The notes: generated from the sequence alone by a model not told the origin. Shown: positions 16,296 to 26,218, counted from the stretch's first letter. The stretch is 45,742 nt of DNA from Roseicella frigidaeris (GCF_003258945.1 NZ_QLIX01000030.1:1-45742); one strand, 5' to 3'. Numbers and translations: made by a program.

Positions 16296-17790
16296 TGCCC
16301 CGATGCCCGCGCCGCCGCAGGGGCGAGCGGCCACCGGCATTGCCGGGCTGGACGACGTCCTCGCCACCGGCCTCATCCGCAACCGCCTCTACCTGGTCGA
16401 GGGCAATCCGGGCACCGGCAAGACCACGCTCGGCCTGCAATTCCTGCTGGCGGGCGCCCGCGCCGGCGAGCGGGGCCTCTACGTGACCCTGTCGGAGACC
16501 GCCGCCGAGCTGCGCGACGGCGCCGCCTCGCATGGCTGGTCGCTCGACGGCATCGAGATCTTCGAGCTGGTGCCGCCGGAGAACCTGCTCGACCCCGACC
16601 AGCAGCAGAGCCTGCTCTACGCCTCCGACCTTGAGCTCGGCGAGACGACGCGCTCGCTGCTCGAGGCGGTGGAGCGCATCCGTCCCCACCGCGTCGTGCT
16701 GGACAGCCTCTCCGAGTTCCGGCTTCTGGCGCAGGGCTCGCTGCGCTACCGCCGGCAGGTGCTGACCCTCAAGCACCATTTCGCTCGCCAGGATGCGACC
16801 GTCCTGATGCTCGACGACCTGACGGCCGAGCCCGGCGACAAGACGGTCCACAGTGTGGCCCATGGCGTGCTGCAACTGGAGGAGCTGGCACCGGATTACG
16901 GCGCCGAGCGGCGCCGCCTTCGGGTTACCAAGTACCGTGGCACGACCTTTCGCGGCGGCCACCACGATTTCACTCTCTCGCATGGTGGTGTCCGGGTCTT
17001 CCCGCGCCTGGTCTCCGCCGAGCACCATACCGGCTTCCGGCGCGACCAGCTCAGGAGCGGGATCCCCGAGCTCGATGCCCTGCTCGGCGGCGGGGTGGAG
17101 CGCGGCACCAGCACCCTGCTGCTCGGCCCGGCCGGCACGGGCAAGTCGCTGCTCGCCCTGAGCTTCGCCGCCGCCGCGGTCCGCCGCGGCGAGCGGGTGC
17201 TGGCCTGCATCTTCGACGAGGAAATATCGCTGCTGCTGGACCGGTCGCGGGCCATGGGCCTCGACCTCGGAGCGATGCGCGAGGCGGGCAGCCTGATCCT
17301 CGAACAGGTCGATGCCGCCGAGATCTCCCCGGGCGCCTTCGCGCACAGCATCCGGGCCCATGTCGAGGGCGGCGTGCGCACCGTCATCATCGACAGCCTG
17401 AACGGCTACCAGACGGCGATGCCGGGCGAGCAGTTCCTGGTGCTGCACATGCACGAGCTGCTGCAATACCTGAACCGCCAGGCCGTCTCGACCTTCCTCG
17501 TCGTCACGCAGCACGGGCTGTTAGGCGACATGCAGGCGCCGGTGGACGTCACCTACCTGGCCGACACGGTGCTGCTGCTGCGCTACTTCGAGGCGCTGGG
17601 CCAGGTCCGGCGGGCGATCTCGGTCGTCAAGAAGCGCGCTGGCGGCCATGAGGACACCATCCGCGAGTTCCGCATCGATGCCGGCGGCGTCCGGGTCGGC
17701 AGGCCGCTCGACGAGTTCCAGGGGGTGTTGCGGGGCGTGCCGACCTATATCGGCAAGGATGGCACGCTGCTCGGGGACCGCCCGGCGTGA
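16288..17790 (+). CDS. Two-domain KaiC-like ATPase
   Basis: The 500-residue protein carries two tandem RecA-like KaiC domains. CI has Walker A G39NPGTGKT and Walker B VVLDSLSE, with SETAAELR after strand 2. CII has Walker A G280PAGTGKS, the EE pair in CIFDEEISLL and Walker B VIIDSLNGY. In cyanobacterial KaiC the clock phosphosites are S431/T432; the matching segment here reads VDVTYLADTV, giving Thr and Tyr at these places. The C-terminus keeps the KaiC REFRI segment. No kaiA or kaiB is nearby. The ATG overlaps the HigA-like gene, and the stop overlaps the GTG of the histidine kinase, so all three are probably one operon. It is likely a KaiC-family signalling ATPase rather than a true clock protein. 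Confidence 0.85.
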   Translation: MTDAPMPAPPQGRAATGIAGLDDVLATGLIRNRLYLVEGNPGTGKTTLGLQFLLAGARAGERGLYVTLSETAAELRDGAASHGWSLDGIEIFELVPPENLLDPDQQQSLLYASDLELGETTRSLLEAVERIRPHRVVLDSLSEFRLLAQGSLRYRRQVLTLKHHFARQDATVLMLDDLTAEPGDKTVHSVAHGVLQLEELAPDYGAERRRLRVTKYRGTTFRGGHHDFTLSHGGVRVFPRLVSAEHHTGFRRDQLRSGIPELDALLGGGVERGTSTLLLGPAGTGKSLLALSFAAAAVRRGERVLACIFDEEISLLLDRSRAMGLDLGAMREAGSLILEQVDAAEISPGAFAHSIRAHVEGGVRTVIIDSLNGYQTAMPGEQFLVLHMHELLQYLNRQAVSTFLVVTQHGLLGDMQAPVDVTYLADTVLLLRYFEALGQVRRAISVVKKRAGGHEDTIREFRIDAGGVRVGRPLDEFQGVLRGVPTYIGKDGTLLGDRPA

Positions 17791-19880
17791 ATGACGATGC
17801 CGGCAGCGGCGTAGAGGGCCGGGGCGCCGAGGTACTGGTTCTCGCCCCCGGCGGCCGCGACGCCGCGGTGGCGACGGCGATTCTGCGCGAGGCCGGCATC
17901 CCGGCCCAGGCCTGCCCCGACCTGGCGACCCTGTCCCAGGGCCTCGACCAGGCCAGCGCCGCCGTGCTGACCGAGGAGGCGCTCGCCGGGACCGACCTCC
18001 GCGCCCTCACGAGCTGGACTTTGGCGCAGCCGCCCTGGTCGGACTTTCCCTTCGTGGTGCTGACGCGCCGTGGCGGCGGGCCCGAACGGAGCCCGAAGGC
18101 CGCGCGCCTGGCCGGCTTCCTCGGCAATGTCGCTTTCCTCGAGCGCCCGTTCCACCCGACGATCCTGGCCAGCGCGGTGCGCAGCGCGCTGGCGGCGCGC
18201 CGCAGACAGCGTCAGGCGCGCGACGCTCTGGCGGCCGAAGTCACCGCCGCGGAGCGTCTGCGCTTCGCCCTCCATGCCGGGCGGCTCGGCTCCTGGGAAT
18301 TCGATGGCGGCACCGGCGAGCTCCGGGCCTCGGAGGCCTGCAAGGCGGTGTTCGGCCGTGCACCCGGGGATCGCTTCGGCTACCCGGACCTCCTCGCCGC
18401 AATTCACCCCGACGATCTGGGGCGCATGCAGGATGCCGTCGCAACCGCGCTGGCCGAGTGCGGCGATTACGACATCGAGTACCGCACCATCTGGCCGGAC
18501 GGGTCGGCGCACTGGGCCGAGGTGCGCGGCCGCGCCTTCCGGGACGCGAGGGGACGACTTCTCATGGCTGGGGTGTCCCTCGACACCACGGCGCGGCGCG
18601 CCGCCGAGGCGGAGCTGCGCCGCCACCGCGGGCAGCTCGAGGAGCAGGTCGCTGAGCGGACGCGCGCGCTCGAGGCTGTCAACCGGCGGCTGCGCGCGGC
18701 GGCCGAGGAGCGGGACCAAGCCGAGGCGGCGCTGCTGCAGGCGCAGAAGATGGAGGCGGTCGGCCAGCTCACCGGCGGCCTCGCGCACGACTTTAACAAC
18801 CTGCTCCAGGCGGTGCTGGCCAGCCTCGACCTGATCCGCCGTCGCGCGACCGATCCGGTCCAGGTCGAAAAGCTCGCGGTGGCGGGCGGCGAGGCCGCGC
18901 GGCGGGGCGCCCGGTTGACCGCCCAGCTGCTGGCCTTCTCGCGCAAGCAGAAGATGGATTTGGCGCCGGTGGCGACAGGCGAGCTGGTCGAGGGCATGCG
19001 CGACCTGCTGGCGCGCTCGCTCGGGCCCGGAATGGGGCTGCGCTTCGATGTCGACCACGGGGCCGGCCTGGCGCTGGCCGATGCCACGCAGCTCGAGCTT
19101 GCGGTCCTCAACCTCGCCATCAACGCGCGCGACGCCATGCCAGGCGGCGGCACGCTCACCGTCGCGGTGCGGGCCTTGGAATTCGGCCTCGCCGCCGACC
19201 TGCCGGTGGGCCGCTACGTGGCTGTTTCCGTGTCCGACACCGGCGAGGGCATGGCGCCGGAGGTGCTGGCGCGCGCTTTCGAGCCTTTCTTCACGACCAA
19301 GGGCGTTGGAAAGGGCACCGGGCTGGGGCTGAGCCAAGTCTACGGCATCGCGCGGCAGTCGGGCGGCGCGGCGCGGATCGAGAGCGTCCCAGGGCGCGGC
19401 ACCATGGTGACGATCCTGCTGCCGGCGGCCGGCAGCGAGGCGGCGGCGCGCATCCTGGCGCGCCAGCCGGAGGATGCGATGCCGGGCGGCGCGCCAGTGA
19501 CCGCCGCCGAAAGCGTCGGTGCGCTGGTGTTGGTGGTGGACGACGACCCGGATGTGCGGCGGGCGCTGGTCGGCTGGCTCGACGCGCTCGGCTACCGCGT
19601 CGCCGAGGCCGCAGATGGCCGCGCCGGGCTGGCGGCGCTGGAGAGCCTCGCACCGGATGCGATGCTGGTGGACTTCGCGATGCCAGGCCTGACCGGCGCC
19701 CAGGTCGCCGCCGCGGCGCAGCGCCTGCGCCCCGGCCTGCCGGTCGTTCTCGCCACCGGCTATGCCGCCGCCGCGGAACTCGGCATGGACGGCCTGATCG
19801 GGCTGCCCGTGTTGCGGAAGCCCTTCCGGATACAGGAACTCGCCGAGGTGCTGGCCCAGGCCTTCTCGACGAGAGTCTGA
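17787..19880 (+). CDS. Hybrid sensor histidine kinase with N-terminal pseudo-receiver
   Basis: This 697-residue protein has, in order: a receiver-like N-terminal domain (residues about 12-130, AEVLVLAPGGRDAAVATAIL) in which the phospho-acceptor position reads AAVLTEEAL and lacks the Asp; a PAS domain (about 150-270); a coiled coil; a HisKA region with H334 in GGLAHDFNNLLQAV; a HATPase domain (NLAINARDAMPGGG, SDTGEGM, GKGTGLGLSQVYG); and a C-terminal receiver with D629 in MLVDFAMPGLTG. There is no transmembrane segment, so it is cytosolic. Start GTG overlaps the KaiC-like stop. It probably relays the ATPase's state by phosphotransfer. Confidence 0.85.
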   Translation: MNDDAGSGVEGRGAEVLVLAPGGRDAAVATAILREAGIPAQACPDLATLSQGLDQASAAVLTEEALAGTDLRALTSWTLAQPPWSDFPFVVLTRRGGGPERSPKAARLAGFLGNVAFLERPFHPTILASAVRSALAARRRQRQARDALAAEVTAAERLRFALHAGRLGSWEFDGGTGELRASEACKAVFGRAPGDRFGYPDLLAAIHPDDLGRMQDAVATALAECGDYDIEYRTIWPDGSAHWAEVRGRAFRDARGRLLMAGVSLDTTARRAAEAELRRHRGQLEEQVAERTRALEAVNRRLRAAAEERDQAEAALLQAQKMEAVGQLTGGLAHDFNNLLQAVLASLDLIRRRATDPVQVEKLAVAGGEAARRGARLTAQLLAFSRKQKMDLAPVATGELVEGMRDLLARSLGPGMGLRFDVDHGAGLALADATQLELAVLNLAINARDAMPGGGTLTVAVRALEFGLAADLPVGRYVAVSVSDTGEGMAPEVLARAFEPFFTTKGVGKGTGLGLSQVYGIARQSGGAARIESVPGRGTMVTILLPAAGSEAAARILARQPEDAMPGGAPVTAAESVGALVLVVDDDPDVRRALVGWLDALGYRVAEAADGRAGLAALESLAPDAMLVDFAMPGLTGAQVAAAAQRLRPGLPVVLATGYAAAAELGMDGLIGLPVLRKPFRIQELAEVLAQAFSTRV

Positions 19881-20546
19881 TGCGGACCCGATCGATGCCC
19901 TGGCCGGCGTCGGCACGCCGACGCCGGCGATCGCACGACCTGCTGCTCTTCGCTGCTGCTGCCGAAGCCGGCCCCTGCCCTATCTGCCGAGGCGGAGGGC
20001 GAGGCGGAGGGCGAGGCGGTGGTGGAGGACTACCGCGCCACCGGCCTGACGCTCCGCCGGCACCCGCTCGCCCTGCTGCGGCCCCTCCTCGACGCCGAGG
20101 GCTACGACGACACCGGGCAGCTCAACCAGCGCCCTGGCGGAGCCTGGCTGCGGCTGCCCGGACTGGTGCTGATCCGCCAGCGGCCGGGCTCGGCCAAGGG
20201 CATCGTCTTCCTCACCATCGAGGACGAGCACGGCACCGGCAACCTTGTCGTCTACCCGGACGCCGCCGCCCGCGACCGCGCCGCCCTGGTCGCCGGCCGG
20301 CTGTTGCTGGCCGAGGGGCGGATCGAGCGCGAGGTGGCCGAGGCCGAGGTGCCGATCACCCATCTCATCGTCCGGCGGCTGCTCGACCTCTCGCCGCTGG
20401 TAGACCGGCTCGATGCTGCGGGGCGCGAGGCCGTCGGCGACTGGGCCGGGCAGGCGCTGGCGCGGGCCGACGAGGTGAGAAAGCCGGAGCTGGGCAGCCG
20501 GCGGCCGGCGCGGATCAGGATGCCGGGGAGCCGGGACTTCAGGTGA
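19880..20546 (+). pseudogene. dnaE2: 3' remnant of error-prone DNA polymerase dnaE2
   Basis: The frame at 20019-20546 reads VVEDYRATGLTLRRHPLALL, GLVLIRQRPGSAKGIVFLTI and EDEHGTGNLVVYP, the OB-fold end of DnaE2, finishing with the usual SRDFR-stop. Upstream, DLLLFAAAAEAG (about 19937) is the expected preceding sequence but in another frame, so a frameshift lies near 19960-19985. Everything N-terminal of this, more than 800 residues in a normal DnaE2, is absent, and the histidine kinase gene lies in its place. The imuA/imuB partners are not in the window. It is non-functional. Confidence 0.75.
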
Positions 20547-20967
20547 CCGCGCCAGCCCGAAGGCGAGCATTTCCGAGGCGCTTGTCTGCACTGCGGCAGT
20601 CGTCGCTCAGCGCATCGGGACCGGCGTCGGGGCTTGGCCCCGGCCCGAAGCCGGTTGCCGGCGCCGGCTTCCCCTTGCCTTCCGCCAGGACCACGCCGTC
20701 CCCGTCATGGATCAGCCGGATCCTGCGTCCAAGCAGCTCAGTGGTGTCCTGCGGCTTCGCCGGGGCGGTGGCATGCGCATCCTTAGCATGGTCCTTCTCC
20801 TCGGAGATGCCGAGCCGGCGCGCCTTCGCCCGGGCCGCAGTGCCGGCAACGGCGCTGGCCAGGCTGAGGGCGGTATCGGGCGGGTGCCCGAGACGCTCGG
20901 CCACCACGGCAGCCCAGAGCGTCAGGACGGGCGCGCGGTTGATCTTGATCGGCGAGGAGCGGGTCAT
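20539..20967 (-). CDS. Conserved hypothetical protein, C-terminus probably altered
   Basis: The N-terminal two thirds match a conserved family seen in many proteobacteria: SPIKINRAPVLTLWAAVVAE, then RLGHPPDTALSLASAVAG, with a basic ARAKARRLGI segment and later TTELLGRRIRLIHDGDGVVL. The family normally continues with a folded C-terminal part; here the sequence after AEGKGKPAPAT turns Gly/Pro/Asp-rich and unrelated. The break lies near the convergent dnaE2 remnant, with which it overlaps by 8 bases. A recombination or frameshift may have replaced the end. The role of the family is unknown to me. Confidence 0.5.
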   Translation of the reverse strand: MTRSSPIKINRAPVLTLWAAVVAERLGHPPDTALSLASAVAGTAARAKARRLGISEEKDHAKDAHATAPAKPQDTTELLGRRIRLIHDGDGVVLAEGKGKPAPATGFGPGPSPDAGPDALSDDCRSADKRLGNARLRAGAVT

Positions 20968-21126
20968 GGGCGGGTCCGAACACGGCGAGCAGGCTCTGAA
21001 GCGTTCGGCCACGCCGATCTATTCCCCATCGTCCCAGCGCGTCGCAGGCCAGCGCCGTCCGATGTTGTGGACCAGATTGTGGACTGTGGCGATGCTGCCG
21101 CCTAAGAGTCTGAATTCCCTAGGCTG

Positions 21127-21217
<91 letters not shown>

Positions 21218-21312
21218 GCAGGCGGGTCGCGCGGCCCTATAAGCGGTGCGGCGGGCCGGCGCAACGGCCTTGCCGCCACCGGCCAGGGCGGGCCGCAGCC
21301 AGTGACGCGGCG

Positions 21313-21342
21313 TTGACGCCGCCCGGCCGCCGCCGCTATAAG
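21313..21342 (+). promoter_or_regulatory. Sigma-70-like promoter for rplU-rpmA
   Basis: Ttgacg at 21313-21318 and tataag at 21337-21342 are separated by 18 bases. They lie about 125 bases upstream of the L21 start, in a stretch with no gene. This is the best promoter match in the ribosomal region. Confidence 0.6.
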
Positions 21343-21466
21343 CCCCGCCTCCCGGCGGCGCCCCTTGCGCCGACGGCGGCCGCTTGCGGCCGGACGATCC
21401 ACAGAACTCTTCCGGGGCGGTGCCGCCTCGGCACGCAATCCTGGCTCGGCCAGGAGGGGCCGCACG

Positions 21467-21784
21467 ATGACCTTCGCAGTGATCCGCACCGGCGGAAAGC
21501 AGTACCGGGTAACGCCGAACGCCGTGCTCACGGTCGAGAAGCTGGAGGCCGAGCCCGGCGCCACCATCACCTTCCACGACGTGCTCGCGCTCGGCGGTGA
21601 GGGCGGGCTGACCCTCGGCGCGCCGACCGTCCCCGGGGCGAGCGTGACCGCCACCGTGGTCGAGCAGACCCGCGGCCCGAAGGTCATCATCCTCAAGAAG
21701 AAGCGTCGCCAGAACTACCGCCGCAAGCGCGGCCACCGTCAGGACCTGACGGTGCTGCGCATCGCCGAGATCGCGGCGGCCTAA
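21467..21784 (+). CDS. rplU: 50S ribosomal protein L21
   Basis: The 105-residue protein reads [40 protein letters not shown] and ends with [10 protein letters not shown], the L21 signature order. It binds 23S rRNA near domain II in the large subunit. The ATG is preceded by aggagg 10 bases upstream. The L27 gene follows 12 bases after the stop, as in nearly all bacteria, and the two share one promoter and one terminator. Confidence 0.97.
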   Translation: MTFAVIRTGGKQYRVTPNAVLTVEKLEAEPGATITFHDVLALGGEGGLTLGAPTVPGASVTATVVEQTRGPKVIILKKKRRQNYRRKRGHRQDLTVLRIAEIAAA

Positions 21785-21796
21785 GGAGACAGGACG

Positions 21797-23195
<1,399 letters not shown>

Positions 23196-23202
23196 GGCGG
23201 CC

Positions 23203-23230
23203 GCCGGCAGGCTCCCTCGGGGCTGCCGGC
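23203..23230. other. Inverted repeat after obgE
   Basis: Gccggcag (23203-23210) and ctgccggc (23223-23230) form an 8-bp perfect stem with a 12-base loop directly after the obgE stop. There is no T-run, so it could be a Rho-dependent terminator region or an mRNA 3' stabiliser. The rest of the 23196-23481 gap holds a smaller catgcc/ggcatg repeat near 23345 and no convincing gene. Confidence 0.4.
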
Positions 23231-23481
23231 GTCCTGTCGGGCGCGGGCCGCAGGCCTGCCCGTCGCATGCGGTGCCGCGAGGCCAGGCCACGCGGCGCCT
23301 AGCGCTTGCGGCGCAGGACGGCAACATCGGCCTGCGCTCGGTGTCATGCCAACGGCATGAGGGATTCATTCATGCCGGGCGCCCCGTGGCGCGCAGGCCC
23401 AGGCAAACCGGAAGGTTGCGCCGGGCGCCAGGGGGACTGCCCATGGGGGCCGTTGATGGTCACCAGCAACGGCCGTTCGTA

Positions 23482-23646
23482 TCAGACGCCGCGGACGACG
23501 CCGAAGATCAGCGAGATCACGAACAGCACCAGGAAGATGGTGAACAGCACCTTGGCGATGCCGGCGGAGGCGGAAGCGATGCCGCCGAAGCCGAACAGGC
23601 CGGCCACCAGGGCGATCACGAGGAAGATCAGGGTCCAGTAGAGCAT
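23482..23646 (-). CDS. DUF1328 (YtjA-type) small membrane protein
   Basis: A 54-residue product: [20 protein letters not shown], then [20 protein letters not shown] and [11 protein letters not shown]. It has two transmembrane helices with a Gly-rich turn, as DUF1328 proteins do. These proteins are common near stress-response genes in alphaproteobacteria. It lies on the same strand as phyR, downstream of it (229 bases away), so it may belong to the same regulon, although no shared promoter motif was found. Confidence 0.85.
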   Translation of the reverse strand: MLYWTLIFLVIALVAGLFGFGGIASASAGIAKVLFTIFLVLFVISLIFGVVRGV

Positions 23647-23875
23647 GCGCTCCTCCGCAGCGTTGGCCGCGGGTGAACGCCACCTCCGCGCCGCGGTTGC
23701 CGATGCTCAACGAATCCGCCGCCACAGGTCGGTGTGCGATCGGCGGGCGGCCCAGTCCCGCCGGGGCCGCGGCTGCGGCATCGCGTGGCCTCGGCGAGGG
23801 CACAGCGCTCCCCCTGCCCTGCCGGTGCGACGCATGGGTTCCCCACCGCAGGCCGCAGACCAGCCGGGCTGGCGC

Positions 23876-24664
23876 CTAGACCGGCTGCACGCCGCGCGTC
23901 ACCGCCTGGAAGGTCGCCACCGCCAGGGTCGTCGGGTCGAAGGGCTTGGTGATGACGAAGGCCGGCTCCAGCGCCTCGCCCGTCAGCAGCCGCTCCGGAT
24001 AGGCGGTGACGAAGATCACCGGCGCCGTCAGGTGCTTCAGGATGCGCGCCACGGCATTCGCCCCGTCGCCCCCGGCGCCGAGATTGATGTCGGCCAGGAC
24101 CAGGCCGGGCCGCTCCGCCTCGGCCAGCGCCACCGCCTCGGCCTCGGTCGCGGCAATACCGACGACGCTGTGGCCGCAGCGCTCCACCAGCTCCTGGATG
24201 TCGAGCGCGATGATCGGCTCGTCCTCGATGATCAGCACCCGGGTCGCGACCCCGGTGCGCAGGCTGTCCCGTGCCAGGCGCAGCTCCAGCTCGGCGGCGG
24301 CGGGCAGGATGCGGCAGGCGGCGGCGGCGGCCGTCAGCGGCTGTTCCTCGAGCGCGGTCAGCAGCAGCAGCATGCGCTGCAGCAGCGACATCTCCGCACC
24401 CCCCTCCGCCGCCTGGCCGCCCCCTTGACCGGCCCCCTGGCCGGACTCCGACTCCGCGCCCCGCACCCGGTCGCCGATCGCGCCGTAGAGCGCGACCCGC
24501 GCCTCGGCATCCGCGGCCAGGCTGGCGCCCAGCGTCGCCAGGACCTGCCGCAGCGCCTCGGCCACGACCTCGTCGCCGCGCTGCTGGCTCCCGGTCAGGG
24601 CGCGGGCATAGCGCCGCGCATAGGGAAGGGCCCGGATCAGCGCCCCGCGATCCATCACTGTCAT
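23876..24664 (-). CDS. phyR: PhyR-type response regulator (general stress response)
   Basis: The 262-residue protein has an N-terminal sigma-factor-like domain (residues 1-135; PYARRYARALTGSQQRGDEV, with AEMSLLQRMLLLLTALEEQP as the sigma-4-like part) and a C-terminal receiver: ATRVLIIEDEPIIALDIQEL, phospho-acceptor D192 in GLVLADINLG, VTAYPERL and ITKPFDP. PhyR, when phosphorylated, binds the anti-sigma factor NepR through its sigma-like domain and frees the ECF sigma factor. It diverges from the first ECF gene; 93 bases separate the starts. The region between the domains has a Gln/Gly-rich insert (ESGQGAGQGGGQAAEGG) that looks disordered. Confidence 0.92.
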   Translation of the reverse strand: MTVMDRGALIRALPYARRYARALTGSQQRGDEVVAEALRQVLATLGASLAADAEARVALYGAIGDRVRGAESESGQGAGQGGGQAAEGGAEMSLLQRMLLLLTALEEQPLTAAAAACRILPAAAELELRLARDSLRTGVATRVLIIEDEPIIALDIQELVERCGHSVVGIAATEAEAVALAEAERPGLVLADINLGAGGDGANAVARILKHLTAPVIFVTAYPERLLTGEALEPAFVITKPFDPTTLAVATFQAVTRGVQPV

Positions 24665-24757
24665 CTCGCCCGCGCCTCGACCGCTCTTCGGGTTGTCATC
24701 TGGCGCACAAGCCCGACGTCCTCGCTGCCATAGGATACGGTTGATATTGAGCGTCCG

Positions 24758-25261
24758 GTGACCGAACAAGCCACGGATAGGGGACAGCGGGCCGCCCTCG
24801 CGGGATTGTTGCCCGAGTTGCGCGCCTTTGCCCGCTTTCTCTGCGGCTCCCGCATCGAGGCGGACGACCTCGTGCAGGAAGCCCTCGCCCGGACCCTGCG
24901 CAGCCTGGACAGCCGGGCCGAGCCGGTGGAGGACCTTCGCGGCTGGTGCCTCGCCGTCATCCGCAACGTCTTCCATGAGCAATTGCGGGCCCGCAAGCGC
25001 GAGGCGACGCGGCTGCGCGACGCCGTGCCGGAGGATCCCAGCCCGCCGACGCAGGAGACGCCCGGCCAGATGCGCGACCTCGCCCGCGCCCTCGCCACCC
25101 TGCCGCCGCTGCTGCGCGAGGCGGTGATCCTGGTCGGCGCCCAGGGCCTGTCGCATGCCGAAGCGGCCGCGGTCTGCGGCGTGCCGGTCGGCACCGTGAA
25201 GGCCCGCGTCTCGCGCGGGCGGAAGCTGCTCGCGGACGCTCTCGGTTCTGTTACGAGTTAA
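24758..25261 (+). CDS. EcfG-type ECF sigma factor, first copy
   Basis: The 167-residue protein has region 2 (LLPELRAFARFLCGSRIEAD, DLVQEALARTLRSL, WCLAVIRNVFHEQLRARKRE) and region 4 (LPPLLREAVILVGAQGLSHA, EAAAVCGVPVGTVKARVSRG). It is EcfG-like. GTG start. It diverges from phyR, so both likely share the control region at 24665-24757. It is the closer match of the two sigma factors here to the canonical EcfG, by its LVGAQGLSHAEAA segment. Which one is released by PhyR is not decided by sequence alone. Confidence 0.88.
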   Translation: MTEQATDRGQRAALAGLLPELRAFARFLCGSRIEADDLVQEALARTLRSLDSRAEPVEDLRGWCLAVIRNVFHEQLRARKREATRLRDAVPEDPSPPTQETPGQMRDLARALATLPPLLREAVILVGAQGLSHAEAAAVCGVPVGTVKARVSRGRKLLADALGSVTS

Positions 25262-25330
25262 CGGATCCGCGATGCAACCCTCCGGTCCCGGGGATCATTG
25301 GTCAGTATCAGAAAGCAAGGGGACGCATCG

Positions 25331-25948
25331 ATGGACGGCATGACCAGGATCCAGCCGGAGACCACCGAGACGAAGCCGCGGCGCGGCACCCCCGCCAGCG
25401 CCGAGTTCCACAACCAGCTCGTTGCCCTTCTCCCCAAGCTTCGCGTGCAGGCGCTGGCGCTGACCCGCAACCGCGCCGCGGCCGAGGATCTCGTGCAGGA
25501 CGCCGTGGCCAACGCCCTGGCGGCGCAGGAGAGCTTCACCCCGGGGACCAATTTCGCCGCCTGGATGCACCGCATCCTGCGCAACCGCTTCATCTCCACC
25601 CTGCGCAAGCAGCGCGAGACCACGGATATCGAGGACCTGCCGATGTCGGCCTTCGCGGTCGGCGCCGCGCATGAGGACCGCATGGTGCTGAAGGAGCTCT
25701 CCCGAGCCCTCGGCCGGCTGCCGAGCGATCAGCGCGAGGCGCTGTTCATGGTGGTGCTGCAGGGCCTGTCCTACGAGGAGGTGGCGCAGGCCACCGGCTG
25801 CGCCGTCGGCACCGCCAAGAGCCGGGTGTTCCGGGCCCGCCGCCAGCTGCAGACCTGGCTGACCGGCGAGGAGCGGTCCGAGCGGCAGGCGCCGCGGCCG
25901 GAGCGTTCCGATGTCATTAGGATTGGCGAAATCCGCGCCGCAGTCTAA
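25331..25948 (+). CDS. EcfG-type ECF sigma factor, second copy
   Basis: The 205-residue protein has a basic N-terminal extension, then FHNQLVALLPKLRVQALALT, RNRAAAEDLVQDAVANAL, region 2.3-2.4 (FTPGTNFAAWMHRILRNRFI) and region 4 (LPSDQREALFMVVLQGLSYE, CAVGTAKSRVFRARRQLQTW). It is an ECF sigma factor of the same general type as the gene before it but is clearly diverged. A cagaaagcaagggga stretch with ggg precedes the ATG. It is followed by nepR, the usual anti-sigma partner of EcfG. Together they form the sigma/anti-sigma half of the general stress response. Confidence 0.88.
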   Translation: MDGMTRIQPETTETKPRRGTPASAEFHNQLVALLPKLRVQALALTRNRAAAEDLVQDAVANALAAQESFTPGTNFAAWMHRILRNRFISTLRKQRETTDIEDLPMSAFAVGAAHEDRMVLKELSRALGRLPSDQREALFMVVLQGLSYEEVAQATGCAVGTAKSRVFRARRQLQTWLTGEERSERQAPRPERSDVIRIGEIRAAV

Positions 25949-26020
25949 TATAGTACGATGCGGAGTACGGCGGCGGTCCTGATGCGGCCCGCCGCCTGCC
26001 CGTCCTTCTCGGCGGCTGCG

Positions 26021-26218
26021 ATGGGCAAGACGGATCAGAAGAGACCGAGCAACCCGGCCATGGCCGAGACGGATGAGGAGGGCGAGGCGGTGGATAACGC
26101 CTTCGACCTGTGGCTCAGGCGTGGGCTGCACCAACTCTACGACACCGTTGCGAAGGAACCGATCCCGGAGGATCTGCTCCGGATGATCGAGGACGACCGC
26201 AAGTCGCAGCAGCAGTGA
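26021..26218 (+). CDS. nepR: NepR anti-sigma factor
   Basis: The C-terminal half reads AFDLWLRRGLHQLYDTVAKE, then PIPEDLLRMIEDDRK, the two NepR helices that clamp EcfG and are captured by phosphorylated PhyR. The upstream part is variable and acidic, as usual. ATG at 26021 (MGKTDQK) is preferred; the frame also extends to an ATG at 25958 and has one at 26060. It lies about 70 bases after the second ECF sigma gene on the same strand, so it is probably cotranscribed. Confidence 0.85.
   Translation: MGKTDQKRPSNPAMAETDEEGEAVDNAFDLWLRRGLHQLYDTVAKEPIPEDLLRMIEDDRKSQQQ

Noticed and set aside
17745-19916. A 723-codon minus-strand frame opposite the histidine kinase
   Set aside because: Shadow of the kinase, which carries complete H, N, G and REC motifs.
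23645-24733. A 362-codon plus-strand frame opposite phyR
   Set aside because: Shadow of phyR; only the minus strand gives sigma-like and receiver domains.
24665-24757. A canonical EcfG promoter (ggaac-n16/17-cgtt) between phyR and the first ECF gene
   Set aside because: No pair of hexamers close to consensus was seen on either strand in this interval.
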